This document shows positions 42,024 through 50,065 of a DNA stretch of 52,866 nucleotides, one piece after another. Position 1 is the stretch's first letter; each line of letters starts with the position of its first letter. This DNA is from an uncultured Bacteroidia bacterium. GTDB lineage: Bacteria; Bacteroidota; Bacteroidia; Bacteroidales; UBA932. The stretch is taken from positions 1 to 52,866 of the forward strand of contig CACZZF010000013.1 of the NCBI GenBank assembly GCA_902785575.1, written 5' to 3'. The notes beneath the pieces are model-generated. The model saw only the letters and a program-made list of their open reading frames with translations. It ran no database searches and was not told the DNA's origin. The position numbers were made by a program, and so were the translations under genes.

Positions 42024-44507
42024 ATGCCTAAAGCGCTTTATATAGATCCCGAGGTCACCCTGCGTCCGCAGGAGCACGAGTTGAAGCTCCCGACCATTCC
42101 GGTGATGAAGTACAACAAGACCGTCAAGCAAGAGATCGAGGACGGCCGTTTCACCAAAGAGGACCTGCTCCGCATATTCCGAGACATGTCCTATATCCGT
42201 GAGTTCGAGACGATGCTCAACCTCGTCAAGACCACCGGAGGTTACAACGGTGTCGCCTACAACAATCCCGGTCCCGCCCACCTTTCCGCCGGCCAGGAGG
42301 CCGCCGCGGTCGGTATGGCTTATGCCCTTGACACTGATGACTTTATCTTCGGAAGCCACCGTTCCCACGGTGAGATTCTCGCCAAGGGACTCCGATCCAT
42401 TCAGATTCTTCCTGAGGATGAGCTCAAGAAGGTGATGGAGGAGTTCTGGGATGGCGCCACTTTGAATGTGGCCAGGAAGGCATATTCCGGGACTGACACC
42501 AAGGAACTTGGAATCCGTTTCCTCCTTTATGGTGCCATGGCTGAGATATTCGCCCGTACAACCGGTTTCAACAAGGGACTCGGCGGTTCTATGCACACCT
42601 TCTTCACTCCTTTCGGAATATATCCGAACAACGCCATCGTCGGTGGTAGCGGCTCAATCGCCGTTGGAGCGGCTCTTTACAAGAAGGTCAACAGGAAGAA
42701 GGGTATCGTCGTCGCCAACCTTGGCGATGGTGCCATGGCCCGCGGCCCTGTGCTCGAGGGTATGACCTTCGCCTCAATGGATCAGTTCAATACCCTCTGG
42801 GAGGGTGACATGAAGGGCGGCCTTCCTGTCCTGTTCAACGTGATGGACAACCAGTACGCCATGGGTGGCCAGACCAAGGGTGAGACCATGGGTTACACCT
42901 TCCCGGCTCGTTTGGGCGCCGGATTCAAGGCTGACGCCATGGATGCCGAGAGAGTGGATGGATATAACCCTCTCGCTGTCATAGACGCTTTCTACCGCAA
43001 GAAGGCCTACCTTCTCGAGAAGAAGGGACCTGCCCTCTTGGATGTCGTGACTTATCGCTACAGTGGCCATTCCCCGTCCGACCAGAGCTCATATCGTACC
43101 AAGGAAGAAATCGAGGCTTGGGAGAAAGAAGACTGCATTGTCGCCTTCGGAAAGAAGCTGATTGAGGCTGGTGTCGCTGATCAGGCCGCTCTTGACGCTA
43201 TCCGCGCAGAGGTTAACGCCAATATCTTCGAGTGCTATAAACTCGCTATCGATGAGGAGGTTTCCCCGAGGATGGATCTTGTGAAGCAAGATGAGCTTCT
43301 CGGTGAGATGATGTTCTCCAACCAGAGCATTGACTCCCTTTCCGACGCCAAGCCCGATGTGCTTATGCCTCTTGAGGAGAATCCGAGGGTCAAGCAGATC
43401 GCCGGCAAGGAGCGTTTCTGGCTCGATAAGGATGGCAAGCCGGTCAGCTCTATGAAGTCCTACAACTTCCGCGATGGAGTCTTCGAGGCTATCGTGGACC
43501 GTTTCTACAAAGACGCTTCCCTTATCGCCTATGGCGAGGAGAACCGTGAATGGGGTGGAGCTTTCGCTGTCTATCGCGGTCTGACTGAGGCGCTTCCGTA
43601 TCATCGTCTGTTCAACAGCCCGATCGCTGAGGCGGCTATTATCGGCACCGCCATCGGTTATGCTATGTGCGGTGGCCGTGTGATTCCCGAGATCATGTAC
43701 TGCGACTTCCTCGGATGCTGCGGAGACGAGATATTCAACCAGCTTCCGAAGTGGCAGGCAATGTCCGGGAATATCCTCAAGATGCCTGTAGTCGTAAGAG
43801 TTTCAGTTGGTTCCAAGTATGGTGCCCAGCACAGTCAGGACTGGACGAGCCTCTGCACCCATATCCCTGGCTTGAAGGTTTGTTTCCCTGTCACTCCTTA
43901 CGACGCCAAGGGTCTTATGAACGCCGCTCTTCAGGGTACCGACCCTGTCATATTCTTTGAAAGTCAGCGTCTTTACGGAATCGCCGAGAAGTTCCATGAG
44001 GGTGGAGTTCCGGAGGGTTATTACGAGATTCCGATCGGCGAGCCCGACATCAAGAGGGCTGGAAAGGATATCACTATCCTCACCATCGGAGCCACCCTTT
44101 ACAGGGCTCTTGAGGCCGCTGACATCCTGAAGGAGAAATATGGCATGGAGGCTGAGATTATCGACGCCCGCTCTCTCGTGCCGTTCAACTACGACAAGGT
44201 GATCGAGTCTGTCAAGAAGACCGGACGCATCATCATCGCCGGTGACGCCTGCTCCCGCGGCTCTTATCTCAATGACCTTGCGGCCAACATTTCAGAGATG
44301 GCCTTCGATTATCTCGATGCCGCTCCCGTGGTGCTTGGCTCCCGCAACTGGATCACTCCTTGCCATGAGCTTGAGGAAGCCTTCTTCCCTCAGCCGTCAT
44401 GGTTCCTCGACGCGATCAATGAGAAGATCGTTCCTCTTAAAGACTATGTTCCCACGAGCAACCAGACTGTAGCTCAGATGCGTCTGCACGCACGTAAAGG
44501 TGTTTAA
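42024..44507 (+). CDS. 2-oxoacid dehydrogenase E1, fused alpha and beta subunits
   Basis: E1 decarboxylates the 2-oxoacid with thiamine diphosphate and acylates E2. The 827-residue protein joins an alpha half (about 45-400) to a beta half (about 470-815). The alpha half carries PAHLSAGQEAAAVGMA, KGLGGSMHTF and the thiamine motif LGDGAMARGPVLEG followed by a distal Asn. The beta half carries IAYGEENREWGGAF, FNSPIAEAAIIGTAIGYAM and YGAQHSQDW. A linker of about 60 residues connects them. It is longer than typical fused E1 proteins of about 660-700 residues, with an added N-terminal segment and insertions. The substrate is not resolved. Gene order E2-E3-E1 is unusual. Confidence 0.9.
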   Translation: MPKALYIDPEVTLRPQEHELKLPTIPVMKYNKTVKQEIEDGRFTKEDLLRIFRDMSYIREFETMLNLVKTTGGYNGVAYNNPGPAHLSAGQEAAAVGMAYALDTDDFIFGSHRSHGEILAKGLRSIQILPEDELKKVMEEFWDGATLNVARKAYSGTDTKELGIRFLLYGAMAEIFARTTGFNKGLGGSMHTFFTPFGIYPNNAIVGGSGSIAVGAALYKKVNRKKGIVVANLGDGAMARGPVLEGMTFASMDQFNTLWEGDMKGGLPVLFNVMDNQYAMGGQTKGETMGYTFPARLGAGFKADAMDAERVDGYNPLAVIDAFYRKKAYLLEKKGPALLDVVTYRYSGHSPSDQSSYRTKEEIEAWEKEDCIVAFGKKLIEAGVADQAALDAIRAEVNANIFECYKLAIDEEVSPRMDLVKQDELLGEMMFSNQSIDSLSDAKPDVLMPLEENPRVKQIAGKERFWLDKDGKPVSSMKSYNFRDGVFEAIVDRFYKDASLIAYGEENREWGGAFAVYRGLTEALPYHRLFNSPIAEAAIIGTAIGYAMCGGRVIPEIMYCDFLGCCGDEIFNQLPKWQAMSGNILKMPVVVRVSVGSKYGAQHSQDWTSLCTHIPGLKVCFPVTPYDAKGLMNAALQGTDPVIFFESQRLYGIAEKFHEGGVPEGYYEIPIGEPDIKRAGKDITILTIGATLYRALEAADILKEKYGMEAEIIDARSLVPFNYDKVIESVKKTGRIIIAGDACSRGSYLNDLAANISEMAFDYLDAAPVVLGSRNWITPCHELEEAFFPQPSWFLDAINEKIVPLKDYVPTSNQTVAQMRLHARKGV

Positions 44508-44517
44508 TTGATTGAAT

Positions 44518-45792
44518 ATGAAAACTAAAGCGGTACGCCTTTACGGCAAGGAAGACCTGAGGCTCGAGGAGTTCGAGCTTCCTCAGATGAAGGATGACGA
44601 GATCCTCGCCAAGGTCGTCAGCGACAGCATCTGCATGTCGTCTTATAAGTCATCTCATCAAGGCACTGACCATAAGAGAGTTCCGAACGATATCGCCGAG
44701 CACCCGACGATCATCGGTCACGAGTTCGCCGGGGAGATCGTTGAGGTTGGCTCCAAGTGGAAGGATCAGTTCAAGCCTGGGGACAAGTTCTCAATCCAGC
44801 CCGCCCTCAATTACGAGGGAGGTCCGGTCGGAGTGCTTTCAGCTCCCGGATATTCCTACAGGTACATCGGTGGTGACGCGACTTATATCATAATCCCCGC
44901 CGAGGTGATGGAACAAGGTTGCCTTCTTTCTTATAACGGTCCGGGTTTCTATCCGGCGTCATTGAGCGAGCCCCTATCCTGCGTGATCGGCGCCATGCAT
45001 GCCTGCTATCACACGACTCCCGGATCGTACGTCCATAAAATGGAGATCAAGGACGGTGGTAAGATGGCCTTGCTGGCCGGTGTGGGGCCGATGGGTCTCG
45101 CGATGATCAACTATGTCCTGCGCCGTGAGGATCGCCGGCCATTGCTGTTCGTCGTGACCGACATCGACCAGGCCCGTCTGGACAGGGCGGCGACATTGTA
45201 TACCAAGGAGTTCGCCGCTTCCAGAGGGATAGACCTCCGTTATGTCAATACAGGTGTGGTGGAGAATCCTGCTGAATACCTTCGCGGACTTACCGGCGGT
45301 ACCGGCTACGACGAGGTCGTTGTCATGGCTCCGGTTCCTGCTGTTATCGAGCAGGGAGACGATATTCTCGGTCAGGACGGCTGCCTTAACTTCTTCTCTG
45401 GCCCTGGACGCGCTGATTTCAAGGCTCCTCTCAATTTCTACAATGTCCATTATGCCTCCACCCACATCGTTGGAACCAGTGGTGGCAACACGGATGACAT
45501 GAAGGAGGCCCTTGACCTCATGGGCAAGGGAATGGATCCGGCTGGTCTTGTTACTCATATTGGAGGCCTGAACGTTGTGCCTGAGACCACTTTGCGTCTT
45601 CCTGAAATCAAAGGTGGTAAAAAGTTGATCTACACCCACATCGAGATGCCTTTGACAGCGATCACTGAGTTCGAGGAGAAGGGCAAGACCAATCCGGTCT
45701 ACGCCGAGCTCGATCGTCTCTGCAAGGCCCATCACGGCCTGTGGAACATCGAGGCCGAGGATTATCTTCTCAGCCACGCCGACCAGCTGTAG
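44518..45792 (+). CDS. Medium-chain zinc dehydrogenase (sorbitol/L-sorbose-phosphate reductase-like)
   Basis: The 424-residue protein has a GroES-like N-terminal catalytic domain with Cys39 and the GHE motif (His68, Glu69), which with SEPLSC can hold the catalytic zinc. A Rossmann domain with LAGVGPMGLAMINYVL binds NAD(P). The four-cysteine lobe for structural zinc in alcohol dehydrogenases is missing. It most resembles L-sorbose-1-phosphate reductase-type proteins, though substrate is unknown. A TTG at 44512 lies upstream, but ATG 44518 is preferred. It lies 10 bases after the E1 gene in the same operon, so it may work on a product or precursor of that complex. A strong terminator follows. 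Confidence 0.85.
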   Translation: MKTKAVRLYGKEDLRLEEFELPQMKDDEILAKVVSDSICMSSYKSSHQGTDHKRVPNDIAEHPTIIGHEFAGEIVEVGSKWKDQFKPGDKFSIQPALNYEGGPVGVLSAPGYSYRYIGGDATYIIIPAEVMEQGCLLSYNGPGFYPASLSEPLSCVIGAMHACYHTTPGSYVHKMEIKDGGKMALLAGVGPMGLAMINYVLRREDRRPLLFVVTDIDQARLDRAATLYTKEFAASRGIDLRYVNTGVVENPAEYLRGLTGGTGYDEVVVMAPVPAVIEQGDDILGQDGCLNFFSGPGRADFKAPLNFYNVHYASTHIVGTSGGNTDDMKEALDLMGKGMDPAGLVTHIGGLNVVPETTLRLPEIKGGKKLIYTHIEMPLTAITEFEEKGKTNPVYAELDRLCKAHHGLWNIEAEDYLLSHADQL

Positions 45793-45828
45793 CGTCATTT
45801 TGTAACTAATTGATTTTTAATTCTTTAT

Positions 45829-45863
45829 AGAAAATGAGTAGCCAATTTGGCTACTCATTTTCT
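45829..45863. terminator. Terminator after the dehydrogenase operon
   Basis: A perfect 15-bp inverted repeat (AGAAAATGAGTAGCC and GGCTACTCATTTTCT) flanks a 5-base loop. It lies between the end of the zinc dehydrogenase gene and the convergent membrane gene at 45899, so it can serve both strands. Confidence 0.8.
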
Positions 45864-45898
45864 GTAAATGGTTGACACACAGCATATTCCAATAAACG

Positions 45899-46288
45899 CT
45901 ATACCCGTGGTTTCTGGATAATCCGGATAATTAGTGAGATGAAATAAACTATCAGTCCGTAGAAGGTGGATATCATCACCAACTTGATGCCTCCGCATGT
46001 TACTCCACGACTGATATCTTCGAATGATTCGATAATTCCCAGTATCTGGTATATTCCCCGCAGAGTCCAGAAAACAGATACGACCAGCGCTCCTATCCCT
46101 ATTTCCTTTACCCAGCGAGGAGCTTTCCATGCGGCGATGAGCATGGCTATCAAAAACAGTGTGATGAGGATCATTCCGGTGGGACCGCCTCCTAAGAATA
46201 AACTCGATACTGACCAATCGGCTTTTTCAATCGTCTCGGGATGGAATACCCCCAGAGAATCAGCAGTGTAGATTACATCCTGTGTCAT
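45899..46288 (-). CDS. Small membrane protein resembling MotA/TolQ/ExbB
   Basis: The 129-residue protein has three predicted transmembrane helices at about 36-53, 62-82 and 102-123. The segment DISRGVTCGGIKLVMISTFYGLIVYFISLI matches the pattern of MotA/TolQ/ExbB proton-channel subunits, in which Gly-[IV]-x-x-A-[LF]-x-T-T-x-x-G-L spans the third helix. It is shorter than a full ExbB (about 220). No ExbD partner lies next to it, so proton-channel function is uncertain. It is divergent from the LytTR gene. Confidence 0.65.
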   Translation of the reverse strand: MTQDVIYTADSLGVFHPETIEKADWSVSSLFLGGGPTGMILITLFLIAMLIAAWKAPRWVKEIGIGALVVSVFWTLRGIYQILGIIESFEDISRGVTCGGIKLVMISTFYGLIVYFISLIIRIIQKPRV

Positions 46289-46314
46289 GACATAAATAGT
46301 TAAAGATTACACCG

Positions 46315-46322
46315 CAAAGTTA
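46315..46322 (-). promoter_or_regulatory. Candidate -7 box of the MotA/ExbB-like gene
   Basis: TAACTTTG on the minus strand matches TAnnTTTG exactly, about 26 bases before the ATG at 46288. A TTG lies 22 bases upstream, slightly farther than usual. Confidence 0.4.
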
Positions 46323-46397
46323 CGCCAAGATGTCCGTATTGTCGCAAGTTGAATCCCATCGCGAGGGAGTAGAAACCCACTTCAGGGCATTCCCGCA

Positions 46398-46429
46398 TTT
46401 GCATTCGTTTCAAGAAAACCTTACTTTTA
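46398..46429 (+). promoter_or_regulatory. Candidate promoter of the LytTR gene
   Basis: TTTG (46398-46401), a 20-base spacer and TACTTTTA (46422-46429) match the Bacteroidota consensus with one mismatch. The -7 box ends 4 bases before the first ATG, so the transcript would be leaderless. Confidence 0.4.
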
Positions 46430-46433
46430 CATC

Positions 46434-47159
46434 ATGATGAGAACAGTAGGTAAAATAGCATATTGGGTTGTGGCGATCGCTTTGGCGGCGGCCATCCTTG
46501 TCAGTTTGGAATACACGTCTTCCCAGGCATTGCTCATCGCCCTTGTTTTTTGCCCATGTTCTTTGGCTCTGGAGTTCTTTATGCCAAAAGCGAGGAAGGT
46601 TATTGACAAGGTATATCTTTCGCTCTCCGTGCTAGTCTCCTTGATCCTACTGATCTTGATCTGCCATCATTTCCTGTGGGCGATGATAGTCCCGGAAGTA
46701 TCTTCCACGAATATGAGTTTAGTGCCTCCTATGCTTATCAACCCGGTTTTTCTGGGATTGATCCTCACGGCCTTGGCTTTTGGCGACTATTTTTGGAGCA
46801 CGTGGCTTAACCGGAGGTTCCGTCAGGCGGACCGTACTATCACATTCCATTCGGACAGGAAAAGTGTGACACTCAGGATAGCAGACATCGCATATATCGA
46901 GTCAAATGATACAGAGGTGAAGATAGAGACAACAACAGGCGAGATATTCAGGAATAAAACTAGAATCAGCCAATGGGAAAACCTTCATGGAGATGACTTT
47001 TTAAGGATTCACAGGTCTTATCTCGTCAATGCGGATCTTGCGGAGCTGGTCTCTCCCGATGTTGTCTCCGTTCATGGCACCCGGCTTCCCGTCTCCCGTA
47101 AATACAAGGAAGTCACCGGAATAGTCCTGACAAAGACAGAAATCCCGTTTCCAAGATAG
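46434..47159 (+). CDS. Membrane-bound LytTR-family transcription regulator
   Basis: The 241-residue protein has about four transmembrane helices (roughly 7-24, 27-47, 55-80 and 93-118). A cytoplasmic LytTR DNA-binding domain follows at about 140-235, with ITFHSDRKSVTLRIADIAYIESNDTEVKI, FLRIHRSYLVNADL and LPVSRKYKEV. LytTR domains bind short direct repeats and often control envelope or cell-surface genes. Membrane attachment suggests direct signal sensing without a kinase. The first codon is ATG 46434 or 46437. Its 3' end overlaps the convergent gene at 47072-47464 by 88 bases. Confidence 0.88.
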   Translation: MMRTVGKIAYWVVAIALAAAILVSLEYTSSQALLIALVFCPCSLALEFFMPKARKVIDKVYLSLSVLVSLILLILICHHFLWAMIVPEVSSTNMSLVPPMLINPVFLGLILTALAFGDYFWSTWLNRRFRQADRTITFHSDRKSVTLRIADIAYIESNDTEVKIETTTGEIFRNKTRISQWENLHGDDFLRIHRSYLVNADLAELVSPDVVSVHGTRLPVSRKYKEVTGIVLTKTEIPFPR

Positions 47160-47464
47160 ATGGCTATCAAAGTGAAGATGATTGAAACAGCGACCTCAAT
47201 GTACAGTTTCCATTCCCCAATTAGAGCACGTATGCTGTCAATTGGGGCAAGGAGGAGGAAAACCGTGATCAGTATCCCTGCCGCCACGCCTATGAGCAAG
47301 GTTACCGACAGGGCGATTAGCGCGTGTTTCCGTTGACGGTCGACTTCATTCTTGATTCCTTCGACAGCGTTCATCCTTTGTCTGGCTTTAAGCATGAAAG
47401 CCGGATCGTCCTTCACAACCGGTTTGTTTGTCTTGAGGAGTATATTTAAGTCATTATCGTTCAT
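47072..47464 (-). CDS. Small membrane protein, third gene of the ECF sigma operon
   Basis: I do not recognise a family. The 130-residue protein has a charged N-terminus (about 1-45) with VKDDPAFMLKARQRMNAVEG, and two transmembrane helices at about 48-70 and 90-112. Its ATG overlaps the sigma factor stop by 4 nt (ATGA), so the two are translated together. The position and topology would suit an anti-sigma factor or a sensor for the sigma factor, but no known anti-sigma zinc motif is present. The 3' end runs 88 bases into the convergent LytTR gene. Confidence 0.7.
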   Translation of the reverse strand: MNDNDLNILLKTNKPVVKDDPAFMLKARQRMNAVEGIKNEVDRQRKHALIALSVTLLIGVAAGILITVFLLLAPIDSIRALIGEWKLYIEVAVSIIFTLIAIYLGNGISVFVRTIPVTSLYLRETGSRVP

Positions 47465-47946
47465 AGACTTATCAGTTTTTTAAGATGGGCCCTTCCCATC
47501 GACAGATGATACTTGACGGTTCCGGAAGGGATACCTAGGATAGATGCTGTTTCCTTGATGCTCCTATCTTCGAAATAAAACAAGATGATGACGGCTTTCT
47601 CCTTTTCGGGGAGCCGTTCAAGCGCTTGATTGATTTGTTGGTAACGGAAAGCGGCGTCAGATGTTTCCTCAGCGGGAAGATTCAACGTGTCTTTTCCATC
47701 TATCGGGACCAGTTCCGGGTGTTTCTTCCTGCTATAGTCAACATAGCAGTTGTAGGCTATCCTGAAAAGCCAGGTGCGGAAAGAAGATAGTCCAAGATAT
47801 GATCCTGACGCCACATATGCCCGAGCGATGGCGTCTTGTGCCAGATCATCAGCCAGGGCGGAATCACCGCCACACAAAGCAAGCAGAAACCGTCTCAGGG
47901 GTTCCTGCTCAACTCTGACAAGGTCGATGAACCGTTCCTCGGTCAT
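47461..47946 (-). CDS. ECF-type RNA polymerase sigma factor
   Basis: The 161-residue protein contains sigma region 2 (ADDLAQDAIARAYVASGSY, SFRTWLFRIAYNCYVDYSRK). It also contains region 4 (LERLPEKEKAVIILFYFEDRSIKETASILGIPSGTVKYHLSMGRAHLKKL), joined by a short linker. Such factors direct transcription in response to envelope or environmental signals. It sits in the middle of a three-gene operon and overlaps both neighbours by 4 nt. Both neighbours are membrane proteins, which suggests they hold or sense for it. No SusC/FecR genes are adjacent. Confidence 0.93.
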   Translation of the reverse strand: MTEERFIDLVRVEQEPLRRFLLALCGGDSALADDLAQDAIARAYVASGSYLGLSSFRTWLFRIAYNCYVDYSRKKHPELVPIDGKDTLNLPAEETSDAAFRYQQINQALERLPEKEKAVIILFYFEDRSIKETASILGIPSGTVKYHLSMGRAHLKKLISL

Positions 47947-48398
47947 TTCTCCATGGACGCTTCCATTGCTTCTCTCTCGGCTTCGAGCTCCTTTGCGAGA
48001 ATCCTTTTCCTGATAAAGTAAACTACCAGAAGCGCTATCCCGATCACAAGCACGAGTCCGCCTGCGAAGGTTAACAACGAATATGCTGTCGGAGCGGTAT
48101 CATATGTCCAATTGTTTATCAGGATGATAATAGCTCCGACCAGAATAGAGCCAAGCCCCAAAGCGATCAGAATACAGGCTGCGGTCAACCAGCCGAGCTG
48201 CCTTTCCTTGAGGCTCTTTTGCAGGGTCCGAGTTTGTGTCTTAAAGAAGTCAGGGTCTAAGGGTATGCCTGCCTCGATAGCCTTAAGCATTATCTCGGCC
48301 ATCTTGTTCGTCTCATTCTGTTTTGCCCTCATCACCAGCCAGACGATCGCGACCGGCATCACTACGCACATAAAAATCGGGAGGATAATGTCTTCCAT
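47943..48398 (-). CDS. DUF6249-like membrane protein, first gene of the ECF sigma operon
   Basis: The 151-residue protein has three transmembrane helices, near residues 5-22, 69-93 and 105-128. Between the first and second is a hydrophilic segment with EIMLKAIEAGIPLDPDFF. That pattern is typical of membrane proteins that precede ECF sigma genes in Bacteroidota and that I recall as DUF6249. The C-terminus is highly charged (KRILAKELEAEREAMEASMEK). Overlap of 4 nt with the sigma gene implies joint translation. Possible role is control of sigma activity. This is inferred from context only. Confidence 0.75.
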   Translation of the reverse strand: MEDIILPIFMCVVMPVAIVWLVMRAKQNETNKMAEIMLKAIEAGIPLDPDFFKTQTRTLQKSLKERQLGWLTAACILIALGLGSILVGAIIILINNWTYDTAPTAYSLLTFAGGLVLVIGIALLVVYFIRKRILAKELEAEREAMEASMEK

Positions 48399-48495
48399 AA
48401 TGGTCTTTCCTGTTTTGATTAATGATTAACTATTCCCGCCATTCGGGCGGTTCAATATGTTAGACGGAAAAGTGGCCCGAAAGGTTGGGAAAAGA

Positions 48496-49500
48496 TCAGG
48501 TCAATATTAAGTCGAGGACATCAGATGAATTGGTGTCTCGGAAAAAGCGGGAAACGTCGGTTTTACCGAGTACGGAAGCGAGGGCGTCATGTTCGAAACG
48601 GCATCCGACAAGTGCCGCGGCAAGGCCTTCCACGGGTTCATCGAACAGGAAATCTCCGCTGAAGGAAATGCCGGTGATGAGGCCACGGTCCAGGCTGATC
48701 GCTGCCTCGACGGTCCCGCAAGGGAGTTTGGCGCTTCGGAAAAGGTCGGCCTGACGGGACCGGCCATAAATGAAGTCCCAGGTAGAGAACTTCTCATCTG
48801 CCATTCTCCGTATCTCAGCGAGTTGATTCTCAGTTAGTTCCATTTTATAATCCCCGCTCGCCAGAATATCTTGCAAGGCTGCCTGTACCTCATCCAAAGA
48901 ATTGAATCCCGGAAGATAGTCCTTCAAGTTAGCGACTCTGCTTTTTACCGAACCTATTCCTTTGGCGTTCAGTTTTGACTCCGGAGTGTCAAGAACATGC
49001 GTCAATGTATCCAGGTCGACATCGTACATAAGAGTCCCGTGGATAATCTCCTGCCGCTTGGAAACTCTTCTGGCATAGCCGGATACCTTTCGGCCTTCGA
49101 CGAATATGTCGTTCCTTCCGGTCAGCTCGGCCGGTACTCCGAGTTGGCGGAGAGCTTCGACGATGGGGACGGGGGTAGATCCTTCGCTTCGTCCTTCGAC
49201 AGGCTCAGGACACCGCTCAGGATGACAGGGAAGGGGGGCAACGATGGTGTAGTTCAGGTTCTGGAGGTCGTGATAGACGGCTCCGCCGCCTGTGACTCGC
49301 CTCGCCAGGGTGATCCCGTTCGCGTTCAAGTATCCCAAATTAACTTCTGAATACGCGTTCTGGTTGAGCCCGATAATGACCGAAGGCCGGTTTCTCCAGA
49401 GGTAGAAATACGGCTCGTCCAGGACGAGATTCTCGAGACAGAACTCGTCCAAAGCCATATTGAAATACGGGTCAGTGGAGTTATTCAGAAGATATCTCAT
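48496..49500 (-). CDS. lplA: Lipoate-protein ligase A, with in-frame nested repeat insertion
   Basis: LplA attaches lipoate to lipoyl domains of E2 and glycine-cleavage H protein using ATP. The 334-residue protein has the signature RRVTGGGAVYHDLQNLNYTI (68-86) and the substrate-binding KVSGYARR with a conserved Lys. A C-terminal accessory domain lies at about 250-334. Residues about 92-109 (CHPERCPEPVEGRSEGST) are an insertion encoded by a nested repeat at 49177-49227. They sit in a loop right after the central strand, and the frame is kept. E2 encoded at 39218 is an obvious substrate. It overlaps the esterase gene by 20 bases. Confidence 0.92.
   Translation of the reverse strand: MRYLLNNSTDPYFNMALDEFCLENLVLDEPYFYLWRNRPSVIIGLNQNAYSEVNLGYLNANGITLARRVTGGGAVYHDLQNLNYTIVAPLPCHPERCPEPVEGRSEGSTPVPIVEALRQLGVPAELTGRNDIFVEGRKVSGYARRVSKRQEIIHGTLMYDVDLDTLTHVLDTPESKLNAKGIGSVKSRVANLKDYLPGFNSLDEVQAALQDILASGDYKMELTENQLAEIRRMADEKFSTWDFIYGRSRQADLFRSAKLPCGTVEAAISLDRGLITGISFSGDFLFDEPVEGLAAALVGCRFEHDALASVLGKTDVSRFFRDTNSSDVLDLILT
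49177..49227 (-). repeat. Nested REP-like repeat inside lplA
   Basis: On the plus strand GATCCTTCGCTTCG and CTCAGGATGACA, the two halves of the common unit, are split. The intervening 24 bases at 49192-49215 begin TCCTTCGACAGGCTCAGGA. That inner block is a different palindrome (CCTTCGACAGGCTCAGG), known in other genomes as encoding PEPVEG. Its 24-base length keeps the reading frame. Confidence 0.85.
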
Positions 49501-50059
49501 CGAGAATTACTGGAAGGAAATACCGTTTTATCTGCGGATAGTTAGGAAGATGGGTCCCTGGATAGCGGTGCCCTCTGCAGGGATAGCGCGAATTGAATTC
49601 GTCAAAGCAATCAACCATCTCGTCATGGTCGGCGAACAACCCGGTTGTAAGGGCAACTTCTGAATTATCAAGGTCCTCAAACTGAACGGCTTCCAAGGCT
49701 TCGTAACCTTGACAAACCTCCTCCGTGATCTCGAATGACAAGGCGCCGTCCTGCCGTGGAGAAAGATATTCCATTACTCCGATTTTGCTTCTGAGAAGGC
49801 GTGAGACGTGAAAATCAGGATTGACAAGCACCTTCCGGAAACCCCTCAGTTTTTGTGCCCAAAAACCGCCCAGGGAATGGCCGACGATCAGGTCCGGTCT
49901 CTCACTTGAACATATTCCTTCAAGCATGGCCAAAGCGTCTGAAGGCTCTATCGGCACATCCGGGGCGATAACCTCACTCCCTTTGAGGAGAATCCGTAGG
50001 GACGAGGCCATTTTATAGGCTCCTGAAGAGGCTAGGCCATGTATGAATAATATCTTCAT
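49481..50059 (-). CDS. YqiA/UPF0227-like alpha/beta hydrolase
   Basis: The 192-residue protein is a small alpha/beta-hydrolase of the YqiA/YcfP group, probably a cytoplasmic esterase. It begins KILFIHGLASSGAYKMASSL and has the nucleophile elbow VGHSLGGFWAQKL (Ser about residue 61). Catalytic Asp and His are likely in GLFADHDEMVD and YPGTHLPNYPQI. It starts 6 bases after the HAD gene and overlaps lplA by 20 bases. Substrate is unknown. Confidence 0.85.
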   Translation of the reverse strand: MKILFIHGLASSGAYKMASSLRILLKGSEVIAPDVPIEPSDALAMLEGICSSERPDLIVGHSLGGFWAQKLRGFRKVLVNPDFHVSRLLRSKIGVMEYLSPRQDGALSFEITEEVCQGYEALEAVQFEDLDNSEVALTTGLFADHDEMVDCFDEFNSRYPCRGHRYPGTHLPNYPQIKRYFLPVILDEISSE

Positions 50060-50065
50060 TTACAG

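Noticed and set aside
41598..42596. 332-codon open frame on the minus strand
   Set aside because: Spans the lpdA end and E1 start on the other strand. Both real genes have clear catalytic motifs.
48436..48450. Small hairpin CCGCC/GGCGG as terminator after lplA
   Set aside because: Only 5 bp with no T-run on either strand. It could be chance.
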